Assembly: GCA_002067365.1 (NCBI GenBank)
Contig: MVRK01000102.1
Location: 1-64,000 of the forward strand
DNA: 64,000 nucleotides
Source: Methanosaeta sp. PtaU1.Bin060
GTDB lineage: Archaea > Halobacteriota > Methanosarcinia > Methanotrichales > Methanotrichaceae
Direction of reading: 5' to 3'
The translations under genes were made by a program, and so were the position numbers. Of the stretch, positions 1-8,176 are shown one piece after another. Each line of letters begins with the position of its first letter. Positions within the stretch are counted from its first letter, which is position 1. The notes below the pieces were generated by a model. It searched no databases. It was not told where the DNA came from and worked only from the letters and a program-made list of their open reading frames with translations.

Positions 1-505
1 TTGGCTCGAAGGTTGCCCTGATCCCGCCCAGCTCTTCGACATAGGCAGCGACCTCGATACCAGCAACGGCCAGGAGCTTTCGCGCGATAGCACCCGCAGC
101 CACGCGGCCCACAGTCTCCCTGGCAGAAGCCCTTCCCCCGCCCCTGTGGTCGCGAAGGCCGTACTTCATCAGGTAGGTATAATCTGCATGCCCCGGTCGT
201 GGCGTCTCTCGCAGGGCATCGTAAGCGCTCGAATCCGCGTCCTTGTTCCAGACAATCATGGAGATGGGAGTGCCCGTAGTCCTGCCCTCGAAGATGCCGG
301 AAAGGACATCGACATGGTCCTCCTCCCGACGCATCGTGGAGGCTCTGCTGTACCCCGGTCGGCGACGATCTAGGTCCTTCTGAATCTCCTCTGCGGTGAC
401 TGCCAGACCGGATGGGCACCCGTCGACAGTGACGCCGACGGCTCGACCGTGGGATTCGCCCCATGTTGTGGCGCGAAAGAGCGTTCCGAAGGTGTTGCCA
501 GGCAT
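1..505 (-). CDS. aroC: Chorismate synthase (3' end outside window)
   Basis: Last step of the shikimate pathway: 5-enolpyruvylshikimate-3-phosphate to chorismate, using reduced FMN. The translated start contains [17 protein letters not shown], the family's N-terminal signature with its catalytic His, and GRASARET appears about 120 residues in. Only about 168 residues lie in the window; the C-terminal part runs off the left edge. The ATG at 505 is followed at once by the conserved NTFG motif, which fixes the start. Identification is firm from motifs. It is the first gene on the minus strand here, with an open 455-bp region upstream. Confidence 0.95.
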   Translation of the reverse strand, partial: MPGNTFGTLFRATTWGESHGRAVGVTVDGCPSGLAVTAEEIQKDLDRRRPGYSRASTMRREEDHVDVLSGIFEGRTTGTPISMIVWNKDADSSAYDALRETPRPGHADYTYLMKYGLRDHRGGGRASARETVGRVAAGAIARKLLAVAGIEVAAYVEELGGIRATFEP

Positions 506-526
506 GGAGATATCCTTTGTTCCCAC

Positions 527-540
527 GGATATAAAATCTG
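527..540 (-). promoter_or_regulatory. Probable TATA box of aroC
   Basis: On the minus strand this reads CAGATTTTATATCC. Its centre lies about 28 bases before the aroC ATG, the archaeal TATA spacing for a leaderless or nearly leaderless transcript. An AGGAT sequence at 511-516 could serve as an SD if transcription starts further upstream, so the leader type is undecided. Confidence 0.4.
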
Positions 541-629
541 ATCAGATGGCAGTGTACAATAGCGCAGAATTTTCTGCAGATCGCGAGAGCTGAACGAAGT
601 CCCTAATGATCTCGGCAACATAAACAAAA

Positions 630-908
630 ATGCTCGAAAAAGGCCGCATACTTTGCGTATCCAAACTCATTTCATCATCTATCGCCTTTGAACAAATCTC
701 AAAACAGATCGCAGAATCGGTGGAGCCTTGCAGATGTGCCGAGATCGAATCGCCTTCGGGATCAAAGTCCTGCCCTATTGAGCCTTCTGCGCAAACGGTC
801 TAGGAACTGCTGCGCTGTGAAGACTGTGAGAAATACTACTATGATTATGTTGGTTCTGAGGTGCATGTTGCATATAATATCATGCTCATTCTATTTAAAA
901 ATATTTGA
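630..908 (+). pseudogene. Small Cys-containing reading frame with one in-frame TAG
   Basis: Between aroC and fdhB lies a stretch without a normal gene. One plus frame starts with ATG at 630, runs 57 codons to a TAG at 801-803 and continues in the same frame for 34 codons to TGA at 906-908. The part after the TAG begins ELLRCEDCEKYYYDYVG, which looks protein-like (CxxC, aromatic run); the part before has CRC and SC pairs. There is no SD. It may be a decayed small zinc-binding gene or chance. Nothing else was recognised in 506-961. Confidence 0.2.
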
Positions 909-961
909 GATGGCTTTTCTAAAGATCGTATCTTTCCGATGCGGATATTCGGAGCAGGGGG

Positions 962-2164
962 CTATCTCTCCTTCTGCACATCGCTGGATCTCATCGAAGG
1001 CTCATCAAGAATCGCCACAGCAGGCGATGACATGTCTTCGCCCGCATGGTAGCCGTACAGCTCTTCAAGATCGGCTTCTATCGCATGCATGAACAGGGAG
1101 TTCGGAATATCCATGGGACACAGCTCCTCACACTGGCCGCAGTCGATGCATGAATCAGCGACATCTGCGTAGCGCAGCAGATGGAACCCCAGCTCAGGCG
1201 GAACCCTGCCCGGAAACGCAGTGATATAAGGCTCAGTGCTATTGAAGAGGGCTGGACATACCTCGACGCAGGTATAACACTTTATGCATCTGGACGTCTC
1301 CTCGATCACCCTCTTCAGGCGCTCCTTGCTGCTGCTCAAGGGCGAGAAATCCTTCTCCCGCCATTTGTCGGCCAGGGCCAGCACAGACTCCTCTCGTCTC
1401 TTTCTGGCCCTGACGCACGAGGCATCTGCGGCTTTTGTGCCAATAGCCCCTGCTCTCAGGGCCATGTCGACCAGCTGTGCTCCGCGGTCGCTGCAGACCT
1501 CGACAAAGGTTGCCGCTCCGACCATATCCTCCTTGATCCCCCATTGCCCGCACGCCAGATCCGCCTGCCTTGGGATCTTCACCCTGCAGCGCCTGCAATT
1601 GCTCCTTCGGCCATAGCCTGCATCTTCGAGCTTTGGGATCGAGATATCCTTCTGCTGGCCATCATACTCGATGACTAAATGCCCCCTGTACATCCTCTCT
1701 TTCATCACCGATTCCGGGTCCACCTCAAAAACCTCAGTCATCGTGCGCCTCAGGGTGGAGGGCGTCGTGGCACCACCGCAGTTGAGGCCGATCATCAAAA
1801 GGTTCTCCAGGTTCAGCTGCCTTCTCTTCGCCTGCTCGTAGATCCCCATCACATCGCAGCCTTTTAGGGCTGCAGCTATCTTCAGGCCTTTCAAGCCGTC
1901 CAGATACTTGCCAAAGAACTTTGAGAGCAGAAGAGTGCCGCCGTAGATGGAGCCGGCTGTCTTTATGACCTCATGGGGATCTGTGATGAGCACAGGCATG
2001 GCATCGAATATGTCCACGCCCTTCTTGACCCCCAGCACAGCATCTACTATTCCCTCCTGAAGAGCAAATGTCAAGAGGGCTGTGACAGCCCCGCCCGATT
2101 CGCCTTTATCTCTGACATTGGGATCGACGGCCCAGGCATATAACAGATCGCCCTTTGCGCTCAT
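962..2164 (-). CDS. fdhB: F420-dependent formate dehydrogenase, beta subunit (FrhB/FdhB family)
   Basis: Transfers electrons from the formate dehydrogenase catalytic subunit to coenzyme F420 through FAD and Fe-S clusters. The 400-residue protein begins with the FrhB/FdhB N-terminal domain (GESGGAVTALLTFAL, about residues 21-35), has Cys-rich stretches near residues 190-205, and carries two ferredoxin motifs, CIKCYTCVEVCP (293-304) and CIDCGQCEELCP (339-350). Its start overlaps the fdhA stop (2161-2164, ATGA type), so the two are translationally coupled. The FrhB family is shared with hydrogenases and other F420 enzymes; the fdhA partner decides the assignment. Confidence 0.9.
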   Translation of the reverse strand: MSAKGDLLYAWAVDPNVRDKGESGGAVTALLTFALQEGIVDAVLGVKKGVDIFDAMPVLITDPHEVIKTAGSIYGGTLLLSKFFGKYLDGLKGLKIAAALKGCDVMGIYEQAKRRQLNLENLLMIGLNCGGATTPSTLRRTMTEVFEVDPESVMKERMYRGHLVIEYDGQQKDISIPKLEDAGYGRRSNCRRCRVKIPRQADLACGQWGIKEDMVGAATFVEVCSDRGAQLVDMALRAGAIGTKAADASCVRARKRREESVLALADKWREKDFSPLSSSKERLKRVIEETSRCIKCYTCVEVCPALFNSTEPYITAFPGRVPPELGFHLLRYADVADSCIDCGQCEELCPMDIPNSLFMHAIEADLEELYGYHAGEDMSSPAVAILDEPSMRSSDVQKER

Positions 2165-4239
2165 TCACGCATCACCCCGATCTTTTCAATCCTCACAGCG
2201 CATGCCTTATATTCGGGAATCTTTGCGATGCTGTCGACGGCGTCGTTGGTCAGGAGGTTCGCAGGGCATTCCTTGAAGTGAAATGGTATGAAGACCTCAC
2301 CCTGTTTGATCTCCTCCGTCACCATGGCAGGAATCTCGATTGATCCCCTGCGTGATGAAACGCGCACCAATTCTCGGTCATCTATATTCAGATCCCTGGC
2401 ATCTCTTGAGTTGATCTCCACCCACCCGGTCTTGACCTCAGAATCGAGGTTCTTCGAGCGGCGGGTCATGGTTCCTGTGTGCCAGTGCCAGATGCATCTG
2501 CCAGTTGTCAGGATCAGAGGATATTCAGGGTCTGTCACCTCTGCAGGCGGCTGCCACTCCACTGCCGAGAAGACGCCAAGGCCGTCCTTTGTGGCAAATC
2601 TCTTTTCATGAAGTATCTGGGTTCCCGGATGGTTCTCATCGGGGCAGGGCCACTGAAGGGCACCAGGATGTTCCAGGCGCTTGTAATTCATCCCATGGTA
2701 AGAGGGCGTCGCGCGCGCGATCTCATCAAATATCTCGCTCTCATCCTTGTAGCTGAAGCACTTTCCATATCCCATGAGCCTGGCCATCTCGCAGATGATG
2801 AGCCAGTCTGGCTTTGCCATCCCCGGCGGATCGACGGCCTTGCGCCATCTTTGCACGCGCCGCTCAGTATTCGTATGGGTCCCATCCTTCTCGGCATAGC
2901 AGGCAGCGGGAAGGACGACATCCGCAAATTCCGCTGTCTCGCTCAGGAATATCTCCTGGGAGACCATGAACTCGATATTTTCCAGGGCAGCTCTGACGTG
3001 GTTGAGATCGGGATCAGAGAGCATGGGATTCTCGCCCATCAGATAGAGGCACTTTATTTTGCCTGGCTCATTCGCGAGAACATTCATCATCTCTGTGACT
3101 GTATAGCCCTTGCCGATGGCTATCTCTTCCACGCCCCATAGAAGCTTCATCTTTTCTCGTGAATCCTCATCTGCAACCTTCTGGTAGCCGCTGTACACAT
3201 CCGGCAAGCAGCCCATATCGCAGGCACCCTGAACATTGTTCTGGCCCCGAAGGGGATTCACCCCGCTGCCTCGCTTTCCGATATTTCCTGTGAGCATCAT
3301 CAGGTTCGCCACTGACTTCACATTATCCACGCCGACAGTGTGCTGGGTTATCCCCATAGAATATATGAGGGCGCAGGGCTTCGATTTGGCGATCCATTCG
3401 GCCGCCTTGGCAAGGTCGATTTCGGGAATGCCTGTCAATCTTGAGACGCTCTTAAGACTGTAGCGCTCATTCATGACAGTCTTCTTCAGAAGATCGAAGC
3501 CTTTCGTTCTGCTCTCGATGAATTCCCTATCTTCCCAGCCATTCTCGATGATGTGATGCATGAGTCCGTTGAGCAGAGCAACATCGGTGCCCGAATACAT
3601 GGAAAGATACAGATCCGCCTGCCTGGCCGTGGGAGTGCGTCTTGGGTCGGCATATATGATCTTCGCGCCCATCTTCCTTGCGAGCATCAGCCTTCTGCCT
3701 ATCAGTGGATGCTGCTCGAAGGTATTGCTTCCGATCACGAACAGGCAATTGGATTCCTGCAGATCCAGGATGGAGTTGGTCATGGCACCCGAGCCGAAAA
3801 CTTCAGAGAGCGCCGAGACGGTAGATGAGTGACACAATCTCGCACAATGGTCCACACTGTTGGTCTTCAATACGATGCGAGCAAATTTCTGCATGAGGTA
3901 GTTCTCTTCATTCGAGGCTTTTGCAGAGGCGAGACAGCCAAATTCCTCGGGTCTGAAAGAGCCGAATCTTTTGGCGATCAGGCGATAGGCTTCGTCCCAG
4001 GTGGCTTCTTCGAAGACCCCATTCCTTTTTACGAGCGGATTTGAGAGGCGATCCTTGCTATGGATGAACTGATGCGCATATCTTCCCTTCTGGCAGAGCT
4101 TGCCCTCGTTTATGGGAGGGGTATGCCACGGCTCTATTCCCAGCACCTTGTTGTCCCTCACCACCAGATAGAAGCTGCATCCTGTACCACAGTATGGGCA
4201 GGTAGTAGGAACAAACTTCAACTCGGATACCAAATTCAA
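2161..4239 (-). CDS. fdhA: Formate dehydrogenase, molybdopterin catalytic subunit
   Basis: Oxidises formate to CO2 at a bis-molybdopterin Mo/W centre. The 692-residue length is typical. An N-terminal 4Fe-4S site is visible (Cys14, 17, 21, 49; CPYCGTGCSF). The active-site loop reads DHCARLCHSS, so the metal ligand is Cys136, not selenocysteine, followed by His137. The C-terminal molydopterin dinucleotide-binding domain includes TTGRCIWHWHTGTMTRRS. It is coupled to fdhB, giving an FdhAB pair. The frame opens with TTG at 4239 and no clear SD, so the start may be slightly off. Formate may be a side substrate or a product in an acetate-using methanogen. Confidence 0.93.
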   Translation of the reverse strand: MNLVSELKFVPTTCPYCGTGCSFYLVVRDNKVLGIEPWHTPPINEGKLCQKGRYAHQFIHSKDRLSNPLVKRNGVFEEATWDEAYRLIAKRFGSFRPEEFGCLASAKASNEENYLMQKFARIVLKTNSVDHCARLCHSSTVSALSEVFGSGAMTNSILDLQESNCLFVIGSNTFEQHPLIGRRLMLARKMGAKIIYADPRRTPTARQADLYLSMYSGTDVALLNGLMHHIIENGWEDREFIESRTKGFDLLKKTVMNERYSLKSVSRLTGIPEIDLAKAAEWIAKSKPCALIYSMGITQHTVGVDNVKSVANLMMLTGNIGKRGSGVNPLRGQNNVQGACDMGCLPDVYSGYQKVADEDSREKMKLLWGVEEIAIGKGYTVTEMMNVLANEPGKIKCLYLMGENPMLSDPDLNHVRAALENIEFMVSQEIFLSETAEFADVVLPAACYAEKDGTHTNTERRVQRWRKAVDPPGMAKPDWLIICEMARLMGYGKCFSYKDESEIFDEIARATPSYHGMNYKRLEHPGALQWPCPDENHPGTQILHEKRFATKDGLGVFSAVEWQPPAEVTDPEYPLILTTGRCIWHWHTGTMTRRSKNLDSEVKTGWVEINSRDARDLNIDDRELVRVSSRRGSIEIPAMVTEEIKQGEVFIPFHFKECPANLLTNDAVDSIAKIPEYKACAVRIEKIGVMRE

Positions 4240-4316
4240 TGCCCCGAAGAATATTCAGCCGATTTTGTGGAAACGATCTCCCTATAAAAATTTACCGAAA
4301 AATACAGCACTTGGAC

Positions 4317-4709
4317 CTAAGATTTATGCACTTTTATCTCCTTTTTGCTTGACCACAGGCCATGCAGATTGCAGTACTCCACCGCGTGCAGAACGCCGCT
4401 CTTTTGAAGCTTTGCCTTCAGCACAGTCGAGGGTTCCGAGAGCACTGGAGCCAGCTCGACTCTGGAGAGCATTATCGGATTGAAGGGCCTGCCCTCTTCG
4501 TAGAAGTAAATCTCAATCCACCTGATGGAGTGTTCCAGGGTGTTTGGGTGAGGTCCAACATTCACCTTGAGCTCAAAGGCCTTATCGGCATCGACTGCAT
4601 CCGGCGCATCGATTTTGGGTGTATGGTTCTCCTTTTTTCCGAGCGCCTCTCCAGCGGCAGTGTCGTAGGTTAAGATCAGCTCTCCCAGATTTGCGTTCGA
4701 ATCGGCCAT
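4317..4709 (-). CDS. Superoxide reductase (neelaredoxin/desulfoferrodoxin C-domain type)
   Basis: Reduces superoxide to peroxide at a mononuclear Fe(His)4Cys centre in the cytoplasm. From the ATG at 4709 the 130-residue protein shows all five ligand positions: His29 (ENHTP), two more in HPNTLEH (54 and 60), and Cys113/His116 in CNLHG. There is no N-terminal desulforedoxin Cys4 domain, so this is the one-iron class. The usual Lys before the first His ligand (EKH) is Asn here. The frame also opens upstream with GTG at 4718, but GGTGAT sits just before the ATG, favouring 4709. It stands between fdhA and the amidotransferase gene on the same strand. Confidence 0.88.
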   Translation of the reverse strand: MADSNANLGELILTYDTAAGEALGKKENHTPKIDAPDAVDADKAFELKVNVGPHPNTLEHSIRWIEIYFYEEGRPFNPIMLSRVELAPVLSEPSTVLKAKLQKSGVLHAVEYCNLHGLWSSKKEIKVHKS

Positions 4710-4759
4710 GTAAATCACCAGTCATCACATAGGCTTGCATATTACAAAATTGTTTTGGG

Positions 4760-5455
4760 TTACTTCAAGCAGCTTTGCATGTTGTCCAGGAACGCGTCCA
4801 TCAGCCTGCGGGCCTCAGGGAAACGATTCATCTCTGTCAGCAGTTCCTCTGGCTTCTGCACATACCGCCCTTCTGTCAGTTCATCCCCACAGTTGTGGAT
4901 GAGGTGATCGATGCTGTCAAGGGAGGACTCCAGATGGAACTGCAGTCCAACTGCTTTGCCCATCTCAAAGGCCTGGTTGCGGCATCCGAGGCTCTCTGCT
5001 GTGCGCTTGGCCCCTGGAGGGATCTCGAAGGTATCGCCGTGCCAGTGAAAGGCCACAAACTCCTCAGGAAGAACGCCGAAGATCCTCGAGGATTTGCCTG
5101 CGGAGGTCAGCCCAACTGGGAACCAGCCGATCTCACGCTGCTCATTTCTATGCACTCTGCCCCCGAGGACGTCGGCCATGAGTTGAGCACCGAGACAGAT
5201 CCCCAGGACGATCTTATCATCGGCCAAAGAACGGGATATGAACTCCTTCTCCTTGACCAGCCAGGGGTACTTCCCGTGCTCGTAGATGTTCATAGGGCCG
5301 CCCATGATTATGAGCCAGTCGAAATCATGCATCTGCGGCAGCTCCTCATCCTCGAAGAGGAGAGTTCGAGATAGATCGTTGTCGCGGCTTTTCGCCCACT
5401 CTTCGATATTCGCAAGGTCCTCGAAGGGCACATGCTGCAGATAGTGAATCCTCAT
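4760..5455 (-). CDS. Class I glutamine amidotransferase-like protein
   Basis: A 231-residue single-domain amidotransferase of the GMP-synthase GATase1 type. The triad is visible: Cys87 in LGICLGAQ, His174 and Glu176 in LQFHLE. FHWHGDTFEIP (about 136-146) is the segment seen in stand-alone GATase-like proteins (YfeJ/GuaA-like family), not in anthranilate or carbamoyl-phosphate synthases. There is no synthase partner nearby, so the acceptor substrate is unknown; gamma-glutamyl hydrolysis is another option. It is the last core-like gene before the AT-rich island begins. Confidence 0.8.
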   Translation of the reverse strand: MRIHYLQHVPFEDLANIEEWAKSRDNDLSRTLLFEDEELPQMHDFDWLIIMGGPMNIYEHGKYPWLVKEKEFISRSLADDKIVLGICLGAQLMADVLGGRVHRNEQREIGWFPVGLTSAGKSSRIFGVLPEEFVAFHWHGDTFEIPPGAKRTAESLGCRNQAFEMGKAVGLQFHLESSLDSIDHLIHNCGDELTEGRYVQKPEELLTEMNRFPEARRLMDAFLDNMQSCLK

Positions 5456-5640
5456 GATAGCTTCCCTTGACGGAATAGTGTTGCCGATCTATCTATATTT
5501 AAGTTTTCTCCTTGCGGTCATGCGGTTCCGTAAAGTCTATAGTACTTTCTCGCGCGTAAAATTTACGTGCTTCGGTAGTATTGAGAGCGTAATACTAAGG
5601 AAAAAGGAAATTTAGGGAGTAGGACGGGAAGAAATAAGGA
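5456..5640. other. Left edge of accessory island, non-coding, with short inverted repeats
   Basis: No gene is seen. It contains CGTAAAATTTACG (5555-5567, an odd-length palindrome) and AGTATT/AATACT arms (5577-5582 and 5591-5596, 8-base loop). Base composition becomes AT-rich here. I looked for a copy of the tRNA-Leu 3' end, expected if this were the far attachment site, and found none by eye. Confidence 0.4.
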
Positions 5641-5650
5641 TTTTATACTA
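5641..5650 (+). promoter_or_regulatory. TATA box of leaderless type for the gene at 5671
   Basis: TTTTATACTA is centred about 26 bases before the ATG at 5671 and no SD lies in between. That spacing places transcription start at or next to the ATG, as in archaeal leaderless mRNAs. Confidence 0.5.
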
Positions 5651-5670
5651 GGTCGCGAATATGCCAAGAC

Positions 5671-6228
5671 ATGGCAAACGGAGAGCAAGGCCAAGACGAA
5701 CAAGATGAACACGAAGAACAAAATCCAGAAGAACAGAACGAATGTAATTATCATTGTAGGAAAGTATGGCGTTGTTTCTTTTGCAAAACACTTCTGCGAT
5801 TATTAAGATTCATCTGTACACCATTCCGAGCCATTTATGCAATTTCTTGGCCCACTTGGAAAGATGCTTTGATTATGATATCTGGAGTTAGTCTGATATT
5901 GGGCCTAACGACATATGCTGTACATCTCAATAACTTGAACCCTCCAAAAGAACTTCCAGAGGTACTTAAGTACCTACTATCCGGAATTGTCGGTTATGTC
6001 TTTGCCTATGTTCCAGCTAGTAAGGCAATAACTTCCACAGAAAGGGATCGGGGTGCTTTGCTTAGTTTCGATGCCGCACTTCAGCAAGTGGTGACAATAT
6101 TACAGCGACAGAAAGAGATATATGAGGGCGAGATAGAAAGACATATAGAACGTATCAACGAATTAGAAGCGGAGGATATTAGTGATGACGACGAAACACA
6201 GAGCGGACAGGGAACGCCGTCGAGCTGA
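5671..6228 (+). CDS. Unknown two-TM membrane protein with coiled-coil tail
   Basis: Family not recognised. The 185-residue protein has an acidic Gln/Glu-rich N-terminus (1-24), a Cys/basic stretch (25-50), two predicted membrane segments (about 64-84 and 99-117), and a charged helix (about 138-168, QRQKEIYEGEIERHIERINE) likely to form a coiled coil. An acidic tail follows. A TATA box at leaderless distance supports the ATG start. The 3' end overlaps a second small frame (6185-6346). Its place in an island with BREX makes a defence or membrane-effector role possible, but that rests on position only. Confidence 0.6.
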   Translation: MANGEQGQDEQDEHEEQNPEEQNECNYHCRKVWRCFFCKTLLRLLRFICTPFRAIYAISWPTWKDALIMISGVSLILGLTTYAVHLNNLNPPKELPEVLKYLLSGIVGYVFAYVPASKAITSTERDRGALLSFDAALQQVVTILQRQKEIYEGEIERHIERINELEAEDISDDDETQSGQGTPSS

Positions 6229-6346
6229 AAGAGAGGCATTCCATGCCGAGACGCGCGCCAATTTAAAACGTGCAAGAGAACTGGGAGAGGAAGCTGATCG
6301 GTTATATAACGAAGCCTTGCGGCGACGTATGACCGTTACCGCATGA
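6185..6346 (+). CDS. Possible 53-residue charged helical protein overlapping the previous gene
   Basis: ATG at 6185 opens a 53-codon frame that overlaps the last 44 bases of the upstream gene in another frame and ends at TGA 6344-6346. The product is very rich in Arg, Glu and Ala (RADRERRRAEREA...), consistent with one long helix, and has no other recognisable feature. The IS left end starts 16 bases after its stop. It could be a real coupled gene or a chance frame, because charged coiled-coil codons often leave other frames open. Confidence 0.3.
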   Translation: MTTKHRADRERRRAEREAFHAETRANLKRARELGEEADRLYNEALRRRMTVTA

Positions 6347-6361
6347 TATATATTTATCAAT

Positions 6362-6380
6362 GAGGATTCCTATAAACCTA
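6362..6380 (+). repeat. IS left terminal inverted repeat
   Basis: Nineteen bases, GAGGATTCCTATAAACCTA, matching the right terminal repeat at 17 of 19 positions. Confidence 0.88.
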
Positions 6381-6432
6381 CCCGAAAACAAAGTACGAGA
6401 AAGCTTATAGACCAATAATATTATTCCCTAAT

Positions 6433-7365
6433 ATGGATTCTTTTACTACCTGGATGCTGCGAGGTCTTAATGCTAAGCAAGGTAAATCCCGGCTGTCGCA
6501 GATATCGGATTTAATAGACTGGGCTCCAATTCGTAGCGTCCTCGAAGAAATGTATGATAATAAGAGCGAGCGGGGAGGAAGGCCCAACTGCGACGTTATT
6601 CTGATGTTCAAAATTCTAATACTTCAACATTGGTATGGCTTAAGCGATTTAGAAGTTGAAAGGCAAATGGCCGATCGAATATCGTTTATGGCGTTTCTTG
6701 GTTTTCCTGATCCATTTCCTGATTCCAGGACTATCTGGTTATTCAAAGAACGCATGGCAAATACAGAGAAAGAGAAGTTAGTCTGGTCAGAGCTTCAAAG
6801 ACAGCTGGACGCTATGGGTTTACAGGTTAAGCGCGGAACGATCCAGGATGCTACATTCATAGAAGCCGATCCTGGTTCATCAAAGAAACTACGCGGCGAT
6901 AATGCTAAGACTCGTCGCAGTAGAGATGGTACCTGGACCAAAAAAGGAAACGAATCTTATTTCGGCTATAAGTTGCATCAAAAAACCGATATCGATTACT
7001 GCCTGATACGCGAAATAGAGACCACTACGGCATCACTGCATGATAGTCAAGTCGATTTATCTGCTGAGGGAGAGATTGTGCTCAGAGATAGAGGTTATTT
7101 CGGTGTGAAGGCGAAGGGTATTGATTTTACCATGAAGCGCAGAACTACAGAATACCAACTTGGTGAACTCGATAAAGAGCGAAATCGGTTGATCAGCATT
7201 TTAAGATCGCCAGGCGAAAGACCTCATGCTGTGATAAAAAGAGTCTTTGAGGCGGGAAGGGTATTGGTTACCACAGTCAAAAGAGTCAGCGTTAAAATGA
7301 TGGTTACTGCCTTTGCTTTTAACCTCTATCAGCTTTGTACTTTGAAAAATGCCAGGATCATTTAG
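6433..7365 (+). CDS. IS5-family DDE transposase
   Basis: Cuts and joins the IS ends by an RNase-H-fold DDE mechanism. The 310-residue protein has the IS5 N-terminal domain (ILMFKILILQHWYGLSDLEV, about 52-71, then PDSRTIWLFKERM) and the catalytic core: Asp in TIQDATFIEAD, Asp in LRDRGYFGVK, and Glu in GERPHAVIKRVF. The reading frame is intact, so the element may still be active. The ATG at 6433 starts just inside the left repeat. Ends and length fit one-gene IS5-type elements. Confidence 0.92.
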   Translation: MDSFTTWMLRGLNAKQGKSRLSQISDLIDWAPIRSVLEEMYDNKSERGGRPNCDVILMFKILILQHWYGLSDLEVERQMADRISFMAFLGFPDPFPDSRTIWLFKERMANTEKEKLVWSELQRQLDAMGLQVKRGTIQDATFIEADPGSSKKLRGDNAKTRRSRDGTWTKKGNESYFGYKLHQKTDIDYCLIREIETTTASLHDSQVDLSAEGEIVLRDRGYFGVKAKGIDFTMKRRTTEYQLGELDKERNRLISILRSPGERPHAVIKRVFEAGRVLVTTVKRVSVKMMVTAFAFNLYQLCTLKNARII

Positions 7366-7472
7366 ACTTAGCGGATGCTGTCGAAGAATGACCGAAAAAG
7401 AGAGAAATTCAAAGACATCTAAAGCCATTAGAACGAAATCAATGCCAATCTTCAAGAATTACCTCTAAATCT

Positions 7473-7491
7473 TAGGTAAATAGGAATCCTC
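7473..7491 (-). repeat. IS right terminal inverted repeat
   Basis: Reads GAGGATTCCTATTTACCTA on the minus strand. The next plus-strand base group starts the coding remnant of the truncated helicase-nuclease. Confidence 0.88.
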
Positions 7492-7492
7492 G

Positions 7493-8176
7493 TATAAATA
7501 CGCTATAAAATACCGATTCCACGTCCCCTGGAGAGAAGTGGTAGGGCTTGGCGAAAACGTTCACAGGGTGCTCGAAGAGATACATAGCCGTGCAATATCT
7601 GGCAGTGTGACGATAGAGGAAGAGATACCAAAGATTGTGGCGGAGAAATGGGTATGTGTGAATCCCGCAATGCCCGGGCAAGAACAGGAGCTCGTGGATA
7701 CTGCTATCAAACAAATAAGTCGCTATCTACATGAGCATAGTAGATCCCTGTCCTCAGTGCTTAAAGCAGAAGCTAATTTCTCTTTTAATCTAGATGGCCA
7801 AATAGTGCTTGGAAAGATAGATTTGCTTAAACGTGAAGATAACGATTCGATTGAAATAGTAGATTTTAAGACATCGAAAGGGCCAGCAAAAGATATAAGC
7901 ATTAAGGATGACCGTATAGATCTGCAATTAGATCTCTATGCACTAGGTGCTGAAAAAGCTATGGGGCTTAGGGTCGCGAAAACAACAGCTCATTTCTTGG
8001 CTGATGGCAAACGGTTAACTAATGAATGGTCCGATGACAGAAAATCCCATGCGATTTTGAAGTTAGCCAATATATTGGACTGTATTAAAAGGGACGAGTA
8101 CAGCCCAGATTACTCTTATTGCGATTATTGCTGGGAGTTTAGGAAAATATGCCCACATCGTAGATCGAATAACTAG
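7493..8176 (+). pseudogene. 3' remnant of a UvrD/AddB-type helicase-nuclease truncated at the IS end
   Basis: Only the PD-(D/E)XK nuclease domain is left. Translation from the IS edge reads YKYAIKYRFHVPW then VGLGENVHRVLEEIH, which matches the start of the nuclease domain of UvrD-like proteins where CPYRYK-type sequence is expected. Nuclease motifs are present: GKIDLL, IVDFKTSK (D-x-K) and DLQLDLYALG. Three C-terminal Cys of the Fe-S site remain (CDYCWEFRKIC); the fourth, normally just before the retained part, is missing. No helicase motifs occur upstream of the IS, so the 5' part was deleted, not just separated. A GTG at 7538 could start a short product. Confidence 0.72.

Larger units (their letters stand above)
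6362..7491 (+). mobile_element. Complete IS5-family insertion sequence, 1130 bp
   Basis: The ends are 19-bp imperfect inverted repeats: GAGGATTCCTATAAACCTA on the left and, read inward from the right, GAGGATTCCTATTTACCTA (17 of 19 match). They enclose one transposase gene. No target-site duplication is visible: the left flank ends ATCAAT and the right flank begins GTATAA. The right end abuts a truncated gene, which suggests a deletion next to the element. Confidence 0.88.

Noticed and set aside
2161-4239. Selenocysteine in formate dehydrogenase
   Set aside because: The active-site codon gives Cys136; no in-frame TGA occurs there.
5456-5670. Second tRNA-Leu attachment copy at the island's left edge
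   Set aside because: No stretch similar to the tRNA 3' end was found by eye; other locations could not be excluded.
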